Below are positions 1 through 7,182 of a stretch of 42,045 nucleotides of DNA, one piece after another. Source of the DNA: an uncultured Collinsella sp. (lineage in GTDB: Bacteria > Actinomycetota > Coriobacteriia > Coriobacteriales > Coriobacteriaceae); contig URYU01000002.1 in assembly GCA_900552155.1 (NCBI GenBank), positions 1 to 42,045 on the forward strand, read 5' to 3'. The notes beneath the pieces are model-generated. The model saw nothing but the letters and a program-made list of their open reading frames with translations, did not search any database and had not been told where the DNA came from. Within the stretch, counting starts at the first letter, position 1. Every line of letters begins with the position of its first letter. Position numbers and translations under genes: made by a program.

Positions 1-380
1 AATGGTTCGATGTCTGCCCGGATGCGACACAGCTTGTGTGTCCATCCTCGCAGTATCCGGTTCTCAAGGTGCACGCTCTGCGGCTGATCCGGTCCGACCG
101 GGCCGCGCGGCAAGGAGATATATTGCCAGACCGGAGGGGCCCCGTGGGCGGGAATCGCGCACTCCATATTTTGTTCACAAATGAATAGAACCCTCAGTTG
201 CTTCGCTGAGGCCGTATTCGAAGCAGCAGCTTCTGATATTGGCGATGACCAGCTGTTTTATGAGTATTGAGACATCGGTCATCTCTGGAGCGCTACTTTA
301 CTCCAAAGGCATCAGCTATTTGTTTCCCATCGGTAAAAGGCGGGTTTTGTTCGCCAAGCGTTCTTATATATAGATAGATA
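1..380. other. No gene recognised (left edge)
   Basis: I find no convincing coding region or RNA gene here. The first 180 bases are GC-rich and have an open frame, but its product (rich in Arg, Gly and Pro, no recognisable domain) does not look like a protein. A small inverted repeat (CCTCAG at 192-197, CTGAGG at 206-211) encloses a GCTTCGC core, like the mini-hairpins found near the two tRNA genes further right. The composition changes to AT-richer DNA after about 180, which fits the start of an accessory stretch. Confidence 0.4.
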
Positions 381-453
381 CGGGTTCGAACCCATGAAAG
401 GGCGACAAAAAAAGACAGCCAACCGAAGTTGACCGCTTTCTATTCTATGCTGG
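381..453 (-). repeat. Diverged copy of the tRNA-Lys downstream flank
   Basis: This 73-nt stretch matches 1618-1688 along its whole length: a CGGGTTCGAACCC palindrome, a run of A, then a hairpin (AACCGAAGTT core) and TTCTATGCTGG. Read on the minus strand it is a terminator-like hairpin followed by T residues, as follows tRNA-Lys at 1644-1671. Immediately beyond it (to about 475) are scattered matches to a tRNA 3' end. I infer a decayed remnant of the original tRNA-Lys downstream flank displaced by an insertion. Confidence 0.55.
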
Positions 454-703
454 AGCATCCAGAGGGTGCTTCCGAACTCGTTTTCTCGCTGCCATTCATG
501 CTTTCGAAGCATCTTTCGACCTTCGCAGTCTCATGTTTTGAGGATCTGCCGTGTTTATCACTGTTATCAATGAGTGTGTGGAAGTGATCCTCATACAGAT
601 TCATGCGATCCGCCAGAGAACTGAGAAGCATCTTTCTGCAGCCCTCGTTGTCTATCCTCGCATCTCTCAGGTCTTCCGGAAATTCACAAGCAGTCTTAGG
701 GTC
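440..703 (-). pseudogene. Possible remnant of a coding sequence
   Basis: On the minus strand an open frame runs from just after a TGA near 703 to a TAG at 440. It would encode about 85 residues, including an acidic stretch (DLRDARIDNEG) and a plausible helical part (MLLSSLADRMNLYEDHFHTL). The amino-acid mix is protein-like, unlike the shadow frames nearby. There is no good start with a ribosome site at the beginning of the frame, and its end falls inside the tRNA-flank repeat. It may be the 3' end of a truncated gene carried by the insertion, or chance. No family recognised. Confidence 0.2.
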
Positions 704-740
704 AATTTGTTTCTGCTTTCAGAGACTTGTTTGAGAGTTT

Positions 741-1538
741 TTAAAGACAGTTCAAAACAATAAGCGAGACACCATAAAGCAGAGCAAGATGTGCCGGATA
801 GAAAATGTAGAAGAAATATTTCAGCTTCAGCCCTCGCTTGCCATTATAAAGATTGATAAGCAACAACGAAATTATCGCGGCAGCAACATCAGGATTAAAA
901 ATATTAGCTGTAGTGAACTCAAATCCGCCGCCAATTATATGGCATGACGAAAGGAGCACCGCACATACTGCAGCAAAGAACATCTTAGCTTTGCTGTCGT
1001 GGAATAAATAGAATGCAGCCACAAGCAGAATGCCATACGCACCGCCATCCAGCTTAGTGTATTCAGCTGCCAGTGCTGTCAAAACAATCAGAGCAATTTC
1101 TGCAATGTGCCTCTTCCATTTTGAAAGACTTTGTATCTTTTCCAGAATAATCAAAAAGACCAATGAAAGCAGGAGCTCATACATAACATTCTGTTGCCGA
1201 AGGTCAAATAGCTGCCCGGTTTGAACGAAATCGTATATGGGCTCCGCAATGATTGCGAAGACAAGCATATTTCGCAGGTACTTCTTTATGTCATGAGTAT
1301 GCAAAAATCCCTCAACTATCAAAAAGCAAAATAAGGGAAATGCAATTCTGCCAAGAACATGAAGCACATCCGAAGCCTCGCTTAGAATCGCCCACTGCTC
1401 GTCTGATATCTGATTGTACGATGCGTGAGTCATGATTCCATTGGTCAGGACGATCCTGCTTACATGATCGAGAACCATCGAAATGGCCGCTATTATCTTT
1501 AATGTGCTGCCGCTAATTCCGTATCTATCTGTTTTCAT
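741..1538 (-). CDS. TraX-family integral membrane protein
   Basis: A 265-residue multi-pass membrane protein. The family marks are the N-terminal LKIIAAISMVLDH segment, the block GRIAFPLFCFLIVEGF with a following HT at about 62-80, and the C-terminal KYFFYIFYPAHL block. These are typical of TraX-like proteins; F-plasmid TraX acetylates pilin, but chromosomal members are mostly uncharacterised and likely acyltransferase-like. About eight hydrophobic segments are visible. ATG start; upstream AAAGGAAAAC-type sequence provides the ribosome site. The gene is clearly AT-richer than the genes after 1787 and lies between the two tRNA-Lys flank repeats, so I infer horizontal acquisition. Nothing else of a conjugative element is present. 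Confidence 0.85.
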   Translation of the reverse strand: MKTDRYGISGSTLKIIAAISMVLDHVSRIVLTNGIMTHASYNQISDEQWAILSEASDVLHVLGRIAFPLFCFLIVEGFLHTHDIKKYLRNMLVFAIIAEPIYDFVQTGQLFDLRQQNVMYELLLSLVFLIILEKIQSLSKWKRHIAEIALIVLTALAAEYTKLDGGAYGILLVAAFYLFHDSKAKMFFAAVCAVLLSSCHIIGGGFEFTTANIFNPDVAAAIISLLLINLYNGKRGLKLKYFFYIFYPAHLALLYGVSLIVLNCL

Positions 1539-1555
1539 TTTGTTTTCCTTTCGTT

Positions 1556-1617
1556 GGGTGGGCCGTCGGGGGTTCAGCCTGCTCCGCAGGCGGCCGCTGC
1601 GGCGCTCCGCGCCCCGA
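1556..1617. repeat. Partial tRNA-Lys 3' end copy plus mini-hairpins
   Basis: The bases GGGTGGGCCGTCGGGGGTTC at 1556-1575 nearly repeat the 3' end of tRNA-Lys (1684-1703) in the same orientation. Two tight hairpins follow: GCCTGC/GCAGGC (1577-1591) and GGCGC/GCGCC (1601-1613), each with a TCC loop. The same kind of hairpin with a TTC loop occurs repeatedly beside tRNA-Gly at 10261-10590. The arrangement suggests repeated insertion or slippage at the tRNA 3' end. Confidence 0.5.
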
Positions 1618-1688
1618 CGGGTTCGAACCCGTGTCGCGGCAACAAAAAAGCGACCAACCGGAGTCGATCGCTTTCTTTTCTATGGTGG
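1618..1688 (-). repeat. tRNA-Lys downstream flank, intact copy of 381-453
   Basis: The partner of the repeat at 381-453. It has the same CGGGTTCGAACCC palindrome, A-run, hairpin and TTCTATGGTGG, here running straight into the CCA end of tRNA-Lys. The two copies bracket about 1.16 kb containing the TraX gene. Confidence 0.55.
1644..1671 (-). terminator. Terminator of tRNA-Lys
   Basis: On the minus strand, 12 nt after the CCA end, the RNA can fold GCGATCGACT against GGTTGGTCGC (with G-U pairs) followed by six T residues. Confidence 0.7.
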
Positions 1689-1758
1689 GCCGTCAGGGGT
1701 TCGAACCCTGGACCTTGGGATTAAAAGTCCCCTGCTCTGCCAGCTGAGCTAACGGCCC
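1683..1758 (-). tRNA. tRNA-Lys (anticodon UUU)
   Basis: On the minus strand a complete cloverleaf: acceptor GGGCCGT paired with ACGGCCC, D arm GCTCAGCTGGCAGAGC, anticodon loop CTTTTAA with TTT, T arm CAGGG-TTCGAAC-CCCTG, discriminator A and an encoded CCA. It is 76 nt long and is read in the same direction as the aminopeptidase gene that ends at 1787. Confidence 0.95.
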
Positions 1759-1767
1759 GCGGGTGGC

Positions 1768-1796
1768 ATTGTACCACGGTCTGGGACTATTCCCAA
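1768..1796 (-). promoter_or_regulatory. Promoter of tRNA-Lys
   Basis: On the minus strand TTGGGA (-35), a 17-base spacer and TACAAT (-10) end about 9 bases before the tRNA. The -35 overlaps the last codons of the aminopeptidase gene. Confidence 0.6.
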
Positions 1797-3067
1797 CTCC
1801 ATTGGCCGTTCTGGAAAATCACAACTTCACGTCCATCAGGCGTAATGCCCGTAATATCGATGTCGTCCGTGCCGATCATAAAATCGACGTGCGTGCTCGA
1901 GACGTTAACGCCATGCTCCAGGAGCTCCTCCTTGGACATGTCATACCCACCCTCGATGCATTCGGGGAAACCGACACCTAGCGCGAGATGGCAGCTAGCG
2001 TTCTCGTCATAGAGCGTATCGTAGAACAGAACACCACTTTCGCGGATCGGCGTGTTCTTGGAAATGAGCGCGACCTCTCCCAGGTGAGCAGCGCCCTCGT
2101 CAGTATCGATGATACTTGCGAGCGTTGCCTTGCCCACGCGGGCGTCGTAGTCCACCACGCGGCCGCCCTCGAACTTAATCCAAAAATCTTCGACCTTATT
2201 GCCGTGATGGATGAGCGGCATGGCCGAGTACACGATACCGTCGGCGCGCATGCGATCGGGCGAAGTGAAGACTTCCTCGGTGGGAATGTTGGGGAAGAAG
2301 GGGTGCCCATCGGGCGTCTTGCCCTTGCCGCCGGCCCACTCGTGACCCTTCGTCATGCCAATCGTCAGATCGGTTCCATTTGCCGCGTTGTAATGCAGGT
2401 AGTCGAAACGATTGTCGTTCAGGAAACGCAGGTTCTTTTCGAATGCGGCGTCATGGAGTTCCCAGTCGCTCTCTGGGTCCTGGCCATCGGCGCGCGCGGT
2501 GTGCAGAATCGCATTCCACAGCTTATAGATTGCAACCTCATCGGCGTCTCCCGGTAACACCTCGTGCGCCCAAGCCACGACCGGAGCGCCGGCGATGCAC
2601 CACGGATTGATGTTGTAATCCAGTCCACGGCGGAAAACTTTGCACTGCGTATTCCTCGCCTTTGATGCCGCGGCCGGCTTGGCTGGATCGATGCCCTTGA
2701 GGGCCGCAGGATCCGCACCCTCGATAAAGACAAAGCAGGCACCATCCTGGGCCAAGGAATCCAGCTGCATGCGCTTCCACTCGGGCGTCTGCTCAAAATA
2801 GCTTTTCTCGACATGCTCGTACGTGAGCCTCGTCACGGCATCATCGGCCCAAATGACCGTCACGTGGCCGGCGCCGGCAGCATAGGCCTCCGCGACCACC
2901 ACGCGCGCAAACGGCGCGCACTCGACCGGAGACTGAACGACGACCTCCTGGCCGGGCTTGACGTTTACGCCCTTGCGGACGACCAGGCGCGCGTAGTTTT
3001 TAATCTTGGGCTCCAGGGCCTTCATGCCCTCCAGAGCCTCTTCGACCGTCAGGGCAGCTCGAATCAT
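1787..3067 (-). CDS. M29-family metallo-aminopeptidase
   Basis: Cytoplasmic aminopeptidase of the thermophilic aminopeptidase family (M29; AmpS/PepS/AmpT), which releases N-terminal residues with a two-metal centre. From ATG at 3067 it has 426 residues, the usual family length. Metal-ligand blocks are visible in order: NIPTEEVFTSPDR (first Glu), the GEVALI segment (second Glu), ENASCHLALG (His), and SSTHVDFMIG (His and Asp). An ATG four codons upstream is open, but the GGAG of its own second codons is an ideal ribosome site for the ATG at 3067, so I prefer that start. A strong terminator (3095-3127) separates it from the gene upstream, so it needs its own promoter, which I could not identify. 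Confidence 0.92.
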   Translation of the reverse strand: MIRAALTVEEALEGMKALEPKIKNYARLVVRKGVNVKPGQEVVVQSPVECAPFARVVVAEAYAAGAGHVTVIWADDAVTRLTYEHVEKSYFEQTPEWKRMQLDSLAQDGACFVFIEGADPAALKGIDPAKPAAASKARNTQCKVFRRGLDYNINPWCIAGAPVVAWAHEVLPGDADEVAIYKLWNAILHTARADGQDPESDWELHDAAFEKNLRFLNDNRFDYLHYNAANGTDLTIGMTKGHEWAGGKGKTPDGHPFFPNIPTEEVFTSPDRMRADGIVYSAMPLIHHGNKVEDFWIKFEGGRVVDYDARVGKATLASIIDTDEGAAHLGEVALISKNTPIRESGVLFYDTLYDENASCHLALGVGFPECIEGGYDMSKEELLEHGVNVSSTHVDFMIGTDDIDITGITPDGREVVIFQNGQWSWE

Positions 3068-3094
3068 GTGCCACTCCATCTATCTATAGAACAG

Positions 3095-3127
3095 TAAAAA
3101 GGCGCGCCGCAAAAACGACGCGCCTTA
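3095..3127 (-). terminator. Terminator after the 191-residue membrane protein gene
   Basis: On the minus strand GGCGCG / CGCGCC pairs across a T-rich loop and is followed by TTTTTA. It closes the purC operon, 29 bases after its last gene. Confidence 0.8.
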
Positions 3128-3156
3128 TATCTTAGCGATAAGTATGTATGCAAACG

Positions 3157-3732
3157 CTACTTCTTCTTGGAGTCCTTCTTGTCCTCCTCGGCAGCCGCGC
3201 GCTCAATAAGAGCGTTGAGCTTGTTCTCGGACATGCCCTCGGCCTGCGCGCGGTACATGTTGCGCAAGGGACGAATACGAGCGAAGTCATAGATAAAGTC
3301 GCCCAAAATGATGACGTAGGACAAAACAATGCCGACCATCTGGACAGGGCTGGACACCATGCCAGCGGGAGCGAAGTACAGCGAGGCCCAAATTGCCACG
3401 ACGAGCACCATGCCAATGGCGAGCACAATCCACCAGATGCGACGGCGCTTGGTGTAGTCCTCGTCCTGCTTGAGGAGGATATTCGACACCGTATAGATGC
3501 GGTCCTCCTTGGCGCGCTGCTTAGCCTTGCGGGCGCGCTTCTCCTCTTTAGAGAGGCCCTCGAGGTTCTCGCCCTTCTCGAGCTCTTTGCGGCGTGCCTT
3601 AGACGAAGCCGGCACGACGCGAACGGAGCTCGCTGCTTGGCGGGCGGGCTTAGCAGATGCGGCAGACTTGCGCGCAACCCCGGTAACTTCGTGGGATTGC
3701 GTGCGCTTGTTCGTGGCGCTACGGGTACTCAC
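3157..3732 (-). CDS. Small two-TM membrane protein, unknown function
   Basis: A 191-residue protein with a long positively charged N-terminal region (about 1-95, rich in Lys, Arg, Ala and Ser, predicted disordered or helical), two membrane segments at about 99-118 and 130-150, and a charged tail ending KKDSKKK. Topology with both termini in the cytoplasm is likely. I do not recognise a characterised family. The GTG start directly follows the TAA of purC with no gap; AAGGAG inside the end of purC is its ribosome site. The two genes are therefore translationally linked and share the terminator at 3095-3127. No sequence feature ties it to purine metabolism. Confidence 0.75.
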   Translation of the reverse strand: MSTRSATNKRTQSHEVTGVARKSAASAKPARQAASSVRVVPASSKARRKELEKGENLEGLSKEEKRARKAKQRAKEDRIYTVSNILLKQDEDYTKRRRIWWIVLAIGMVLVVAIWASLYFAPAGMVSSPVQMVGIVLSYVIILGDFIYDFARIRPLRNMYRAQAEGMSENKLNALIERAAAEEDKKDSKKK

Positions 3733-4620
3733 TTATGCGTTCTCCTTCATGCTTGTGAACTGGGAGCCCGTGATGATCTGGAAGGCCTCGCGATAGCGCT
3801 CGGACGTGCCATCGATGACCTCGGCGGGCAGGTGCGGGGTCTCCCCCGTCATATCCCAGTTGGCCTTGAGCCAATTGCGGACGAATTGCTTGTCGTAGCT
3901 AGGCTGGATCTTGCCCTCCTCGTAGCTGGCAGCAGGCCAGAAACGGCTGGAGTCGGGCGTGAGACACTCGTCGATCAGCGTGACCTTGCCATCAATAACA
4001 CCAAACTCGAACTTGGTGTCGGCAATGATGCTGCCACGGGTCGCGGCGTACTCGGCGGCAGCCTTGTAGATCTTGAGGGAAAGGTCACGAATCTGCGTGG
4101 CGATGTCCTCGCCCACGATCTCGCAGCAACGCTCGAACGAGATGTTCTCGTCGTGGTCACCGATCTCGGCCTTCGTGGACGGCGTGAACAGCGGCTCAGG
4201 AAGCTTGGAAGCCTCGGTCAGGCCCTCAGGCAGCTGGATGCCGCAGACGGTGCCGTTCTCGTCGTAGGTCTTCTTGCCCGAACCGGTCAGATAGCCGCGG
4301 ACGATGCACTCGATAGGAATCGTCTGGGCCTTCTTAACCAGCATGGCGCGGCCAGCGAGGTAGTCACGATACTCAGCAAACTCCTCGGGGAAATCCGCCG
4401 GGTCGATGGAAACGAGATGGTTGGGGACGATGTCGGCAAACTTATCAAACCAGAATGCCGAGATGCGATTGAGTACCTCTCCCTTAAACGGAATCTCGTC
4501 GGGAAGAATGAAGTCGAACGCAGAAATGCGGTCGGTGGCGACCATCAGCAGGTTTTCACCGGCATCGTAAATATCACGAACCTTGCCACGGGAATCCGGA
4601 CGACGCTCCATCGTTGTCAC
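3733..4620 (-). CDS. purC: SAICAR synthase (phosphoribosylaminoimidazole-succinocarboxamide synthase)
   Basis: Joins CAIR and L-aspartate with ATP to give SAICAR in IMP synthesis. The sequence shows GKVRDIYDAG near the start, the substrate block ATDRISAFDFILPDEIPFKG, IPIECIVRGYLTGSG, and the C-terminal LIDECLTPDSSRFWPA followed by SYDKQFVRNWL. This is the long, about 295-residue subtype also known from yeast ADE1 and several bacteria. A GTG at 4629 is open but overlaps the ribosome site; AAGGAG lies 8 bases before the GTG at 4620, which I take as the start. purB lies 4.2 kb upstream on the same strand but is not in the same operon. Confidence 0.95.
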   Translation of the reverse strand: MTTMERRPDSRGKVRDIYDAGENLLMVATDRISAFDFILPDEIPFKGEVLNRISAFWFDKFADIVPNHLVSIDPADFPEEFAEYRDYLAGRAMLVKKAQTIPIECIVRGYLTGSGKKTYDENGTVCGIQLPEGLTEASKLPEPLFTPSTKAEIGDHDENISFERCCEIVGEDIATQIRDLSLKIYKAAAEYAATRGSIIADTKFEFGVIDGKVTLIDECLTPDSSRFWPAASYEEGKIQPSYDKQFVRNWLKANWDMTGETPHLPAEVIDGTSERYREAFQIITGSQFTSMKENA

Positions 4621-4651
4621 GTGAGTCACTCCTTACCTAAATACGACAGAA

Positions 4652-4671
4652 ATGCGGGTTCTTTCCCGCAT
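4652..4671 (-). other. Hairpin in the kinase-purC gap
   Basis: ATGCGGG and CCCGCAT form a 7-bp stem with a 6-base loop. On the minus strand it follows the kinase gene and is followed by TTTCTGT, so it could be a weak terminator of the two-component operon or part of the purC leader. I cannot decide between these. Confidence 0.4.
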
Positions 4672-4729
4672 GTTTTCGCAAACTCGGAGCGGCAGGGACG
4701 CGGCCCCTCCTTCACCGAATAGCGAAAAG

Positions 4730-6295
4730 CTAGTGCTCCATTGTAGTAGATGCCGCGTCCGCCGTGTGCTCGCGGGGCAGATGAATTGTAAAAGTCGTAC
4801 CCTTTCCAAGCTCCGACTCCACGGATATGTAGCCATGGTGACGCTCGACGATCTGCTTGGTCACGGCGAGGCCAACGCCCAGGCCGCCAGCTTCGCGGGC
4901 GCGGCTGGCATCGGCGCGCCAAAACCGCCCGAAGATGCGTGACAGATCGTCCTTGGCAATACCGATGCCGGTATCAGAAACGGCAATGCTGACGTGCCTG
5001 CGGTCACTGAGCACCGACACCACGACCCAACCGCCCTCGGGGGTGTAGCGCATGGCGTTGCTCATGAGGTTAATAACACATTGCGTGATCATGTCGGGAT
5101 CGGCCTCGACGACATCGTCGTGACCCTGGGTCTCGTCCGCAAAGCGCAGACGCAGATCGCGGTCGACAAACAGGCGCTCCTGGGCATTGACGATGGAACG
5201 CACGAAAGGAACCATGTCCACCGGCTCAAGGTTGAGCGGAGCCGTGCTGTTTTCCATGCGCGACAGGTCGAGCATCTGCTGCACCAGACGAGCCAGGCGA
5301 CGCGTCTCGGAAGCAACGGTCTCCAAATGCTCATCGTCGGTGGGATACACGCCATCCTGCATGGCCTCGACCGTTGCGAGCATGGCCATAAGCGGCGTGC
5401 GAAGCTCGTGTGCAACGTCTGAGGTCAGGCGCTTCTCGTGTTTCATATCCTTCTCGAGCGAAGTGGCCATCTCATCGAAGGTCTCACCCAGCTGATCGAT
5501 CTCGTCATCACCGCGCAGCCCCGTGCGAGCCGACAGGTCGCCGTCACGGATTTGCTTTGCGGTACTGGTGATGCGATGAATCGGCTTGGTGAGCATGCGC
5601 GACACGAGCGATCCGATAACGACCGAAATGCAGATTGCAACAACCGCGGCGAGGGCCATGGCGTTAAAGGTCTTCTCCCTAAACGCAGAGTCCGCCTTGG
5701 TGAGCAGAGCGTCGGAGCCGATGGCCCACAGCTTTACCTGTCCGACATGCTCGCCGGAAGACGTTACAATCTCGACGTTAGCAACGCTATCGGAGTCGGT
5801 TGGAGCAGACGAGACCGGGCTGTGCGATGCCCTCTTGCCGCTCGTGTCGTCGGTCGTAGCCTGGTTTTCGCGTACATCGGCGGTGGCGCTTGCCGAGGGC
5901 CAGGAATCGTCATAAACGATCACGCCCTTTTTATTGACGACCTGCATGCCCAGATCGTCGGAAACCAAACTCGACGTTGCGACCGTGCGCAGTTCTCCCG
6001 CGGTCCAAGAGCCGTTTTCCTCATATGAGGTCGCCAACTTCTCGGCAGCGGAATTTGCGATTTCGACGATATTGGAGCGTGTGTAATCCGAAAAGACCGT
6101 GCCCCACACAACAGAGACAACGCCCACCAGCACCAATACCGTCATGAGCGATGTCAGAGCAAAAGCAAGTGCCATGCGCGAGGGATAGCTCATCGTTGGC
6201 CGTGAATCGGAACGAGGCGTGTTCCAACTAGCCTTGGAACCCGCCTCGCTCTCCTGCTTGTGCTTTTGTCCGATTTCAAAGCGCGCAGGTGTCAT
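4730..6295 (-). CDS. Sensor histidine kinase, BaeS-like
   Basis: Membrane sensor of a two-component system, 521 residues. A cytoplasmic N-terminal tail (1-40), TM1 about 41-65, an extracellular sensor region about 68-208, TM2 about 211-233, a HAMP linker about 234-285, the phosphorylated His296 in DVAHELRTP, and a C-terminal ATPase domain with NLMSNAMRYTPEGG (N box), VSDTGIGIAKDD (G1) and GGLGVGLAVTKQ (G2). The sensor domain contains a low-complexity Ser/Thr/Asp stretch (about 134-172) and no recognised ligand fold. It follows the response regulator by 11 bases, so they form one operon. The signal sensed is unknown. Confidence 0.93.
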   Translation of the reverse strand: MTPARFEIGQKHKQESEAGSKASWNTPRSDSRPTMSYPSRMALAFALTSLMTVLVLVGVVSVVWGTVFSDYTRSNIVEIANSAAEKLATSYEENGSWTAGELRTVATSSLVSDDLGMQVVNKKGVIVYDDSWPSASATADVRENQATTDDTSGKRASHSPVSSAPTDSDSVANVEIVTSSGEHVGQVKLWAIGSDALLTKADSAFREKTFNAMALAAVVAICISVVIGSLVSRMLTKPIHRITSTAKQIRDGDLSARTGLRGDDEIDQLGETFDEMATSLEKDMKHEKRLTSDVAHELRTPLMAMLATVEAMQDGVYPTDDEHLETVASETRRLARLVQQMLDLSRMENSTAPLNLEPVDMVPFVRSIVNAQERLFVDRDLRLRFADETQGHDDVVEADPDMITQCVINLMSNAMRYTPEGGWVVVSVLSDRRHVSIAVSDTGIGIAKDDLSRIFGRFWRADASRAREAGGLGVGLAVTKQIVERHHGYISVESELGKGTTFTIHLPREHTADAASTTMEH

Positions 6296-6306
6296 ATGTG
6301 ATTTCC

Positions 6307-7029
6307 CTATTTCTCGTCCGACTTATCGGTCTTGGCCGGAGCCTCGAAGCGATAGCCGACACCATGGACGGTGTAGAGCCACTTGGGCTTCTTGGGATCA
6401 TCGCCCAGCTTGGCGCGAAGGTTCTTCACGTGGCTATCGATGGTGCGCTCATAGCCCTCAAAGTCATACCCGAGCACTTTCTCGACCAGCTCCATGCGGT
6501 TATACACACGGCCGGGATGGCGGGCAAGCGTGGTGAGCAGCTTGAACTCGGAAGCCGTCAGATCGACTTCCTTGCCTTCGACCAAGATCTTGTGGCCCGA
6601 GATATCGATGACCAGATCGCCGAAGTCGAGTACCTCGACGGCGGGCTCGTCGGCCTGATGGGCACGGCGGAACAGAGCGCGAACGCGGGCGACGAGCGCG
6701 CGCGGCGAGAACGGCTTAATCAGATAGTCGTCGGCGCCGAGCTCAAGACCGATAATACGGTCCTCGATCTCGCCCTTAGCCGTCAGCATGATGATGGGGA
6801 CATCCGAGGTATCGCGAATGGTGCGGCAAACGCGCTCGCCGGGGATCTTGGGGAGCATAAGGTCGAGCACGACCAGGTCGAACTGATGCTTCTCGAACTC
6901 CTCGATCGCGGACTGGCCGTCGCCGACGCCCACAACCCAGTAGCCTTCGCGCTCGAGATAGGCAGCGACGGCGTCACGGATTGCCTTCTCATCCTCGACC
7001 AGCAGAATCTTTTTTGCATCTGAAGCCAT
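6307..7029 (-). CDS. Response regulator, OmpR/PhoB family
   Basis: DNA-binding partner of the kinase downstream. The receiver domain (about 6-120) has the acidic pair E12-D13, phosphoacceptor D56 in VLDLMLP, and K105 in LIKPFSPR; a winged-helix output domain follows (about 140-232), ending LYTVHGVGYRFEAP. 240 residues. An upstream in-frame TTG at 7050 is open, but AGGGGGG seven bases before the ATG at 7029 fixes the start there. Targets are unknown; the operon holds only the two signalling genes. Confidence 0.94.
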   Translation of the reverse strand: MASDAKKILLVEDEKAIRDAVAAYLEREGYWVVGVGDGQSAIEEFEKHQFDLVVLDLMLPKIPGERVCRTIRDTSDVPIIMLTAKGEIEDRIIGLELGADDYLIKPFSPRALVARVRALFRRAHQADEPAVEVLDFGDLVIDISGHKILVEGKEVDLTASEFKLLTTLARHPGRVYNRMELVEKVLGYDFEGYERTIDSHVKNLRAKLGDDPKKPKWLYTVHGVGYRFEAPAKTDKSDEK

Positions 7030-7084
7030 AACACGGCCCCCCTGTCTCAATTAGCTAAGAACAAGCCCATTTTAACGCACCTGA

Positions 7085-7123
7085 GCCCGCCGGATGCCGC
7101 TATGACGCGGCAGCTCGGCGGGC
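7085..7123. other. Strong GC-rich hairpin between lipoprotein and regulator genes
   Basis: GCCCGCCG (7085-7092) pairs with CGGCGGGC (7116-7123), and GCCGC with GCGGC inside it. There is no T-run on either side, so a simple intrinsic terminator is not shown. It lies about 60 bases after the Tat lipoprotein gene and 56 bases before the regulator start, and may reduce read-through between them. Confidence 0.45.
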
Positions 7124-7182
7124 GGTACTCACAATTACAACGCGTTTATTCCCCTGTTGGCGCCTTTTTAACCCCTCTAAGC

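Noticed and set aside
1..75. Possible rRNA-operon spacer or leader on the minus strand
   Set aside because: The phrase CACCTTGAGAACCGGATACT recalls rRNA spacers of actinobacteria, but no 16S or 23S sequence is in the window, so I cannot support it.
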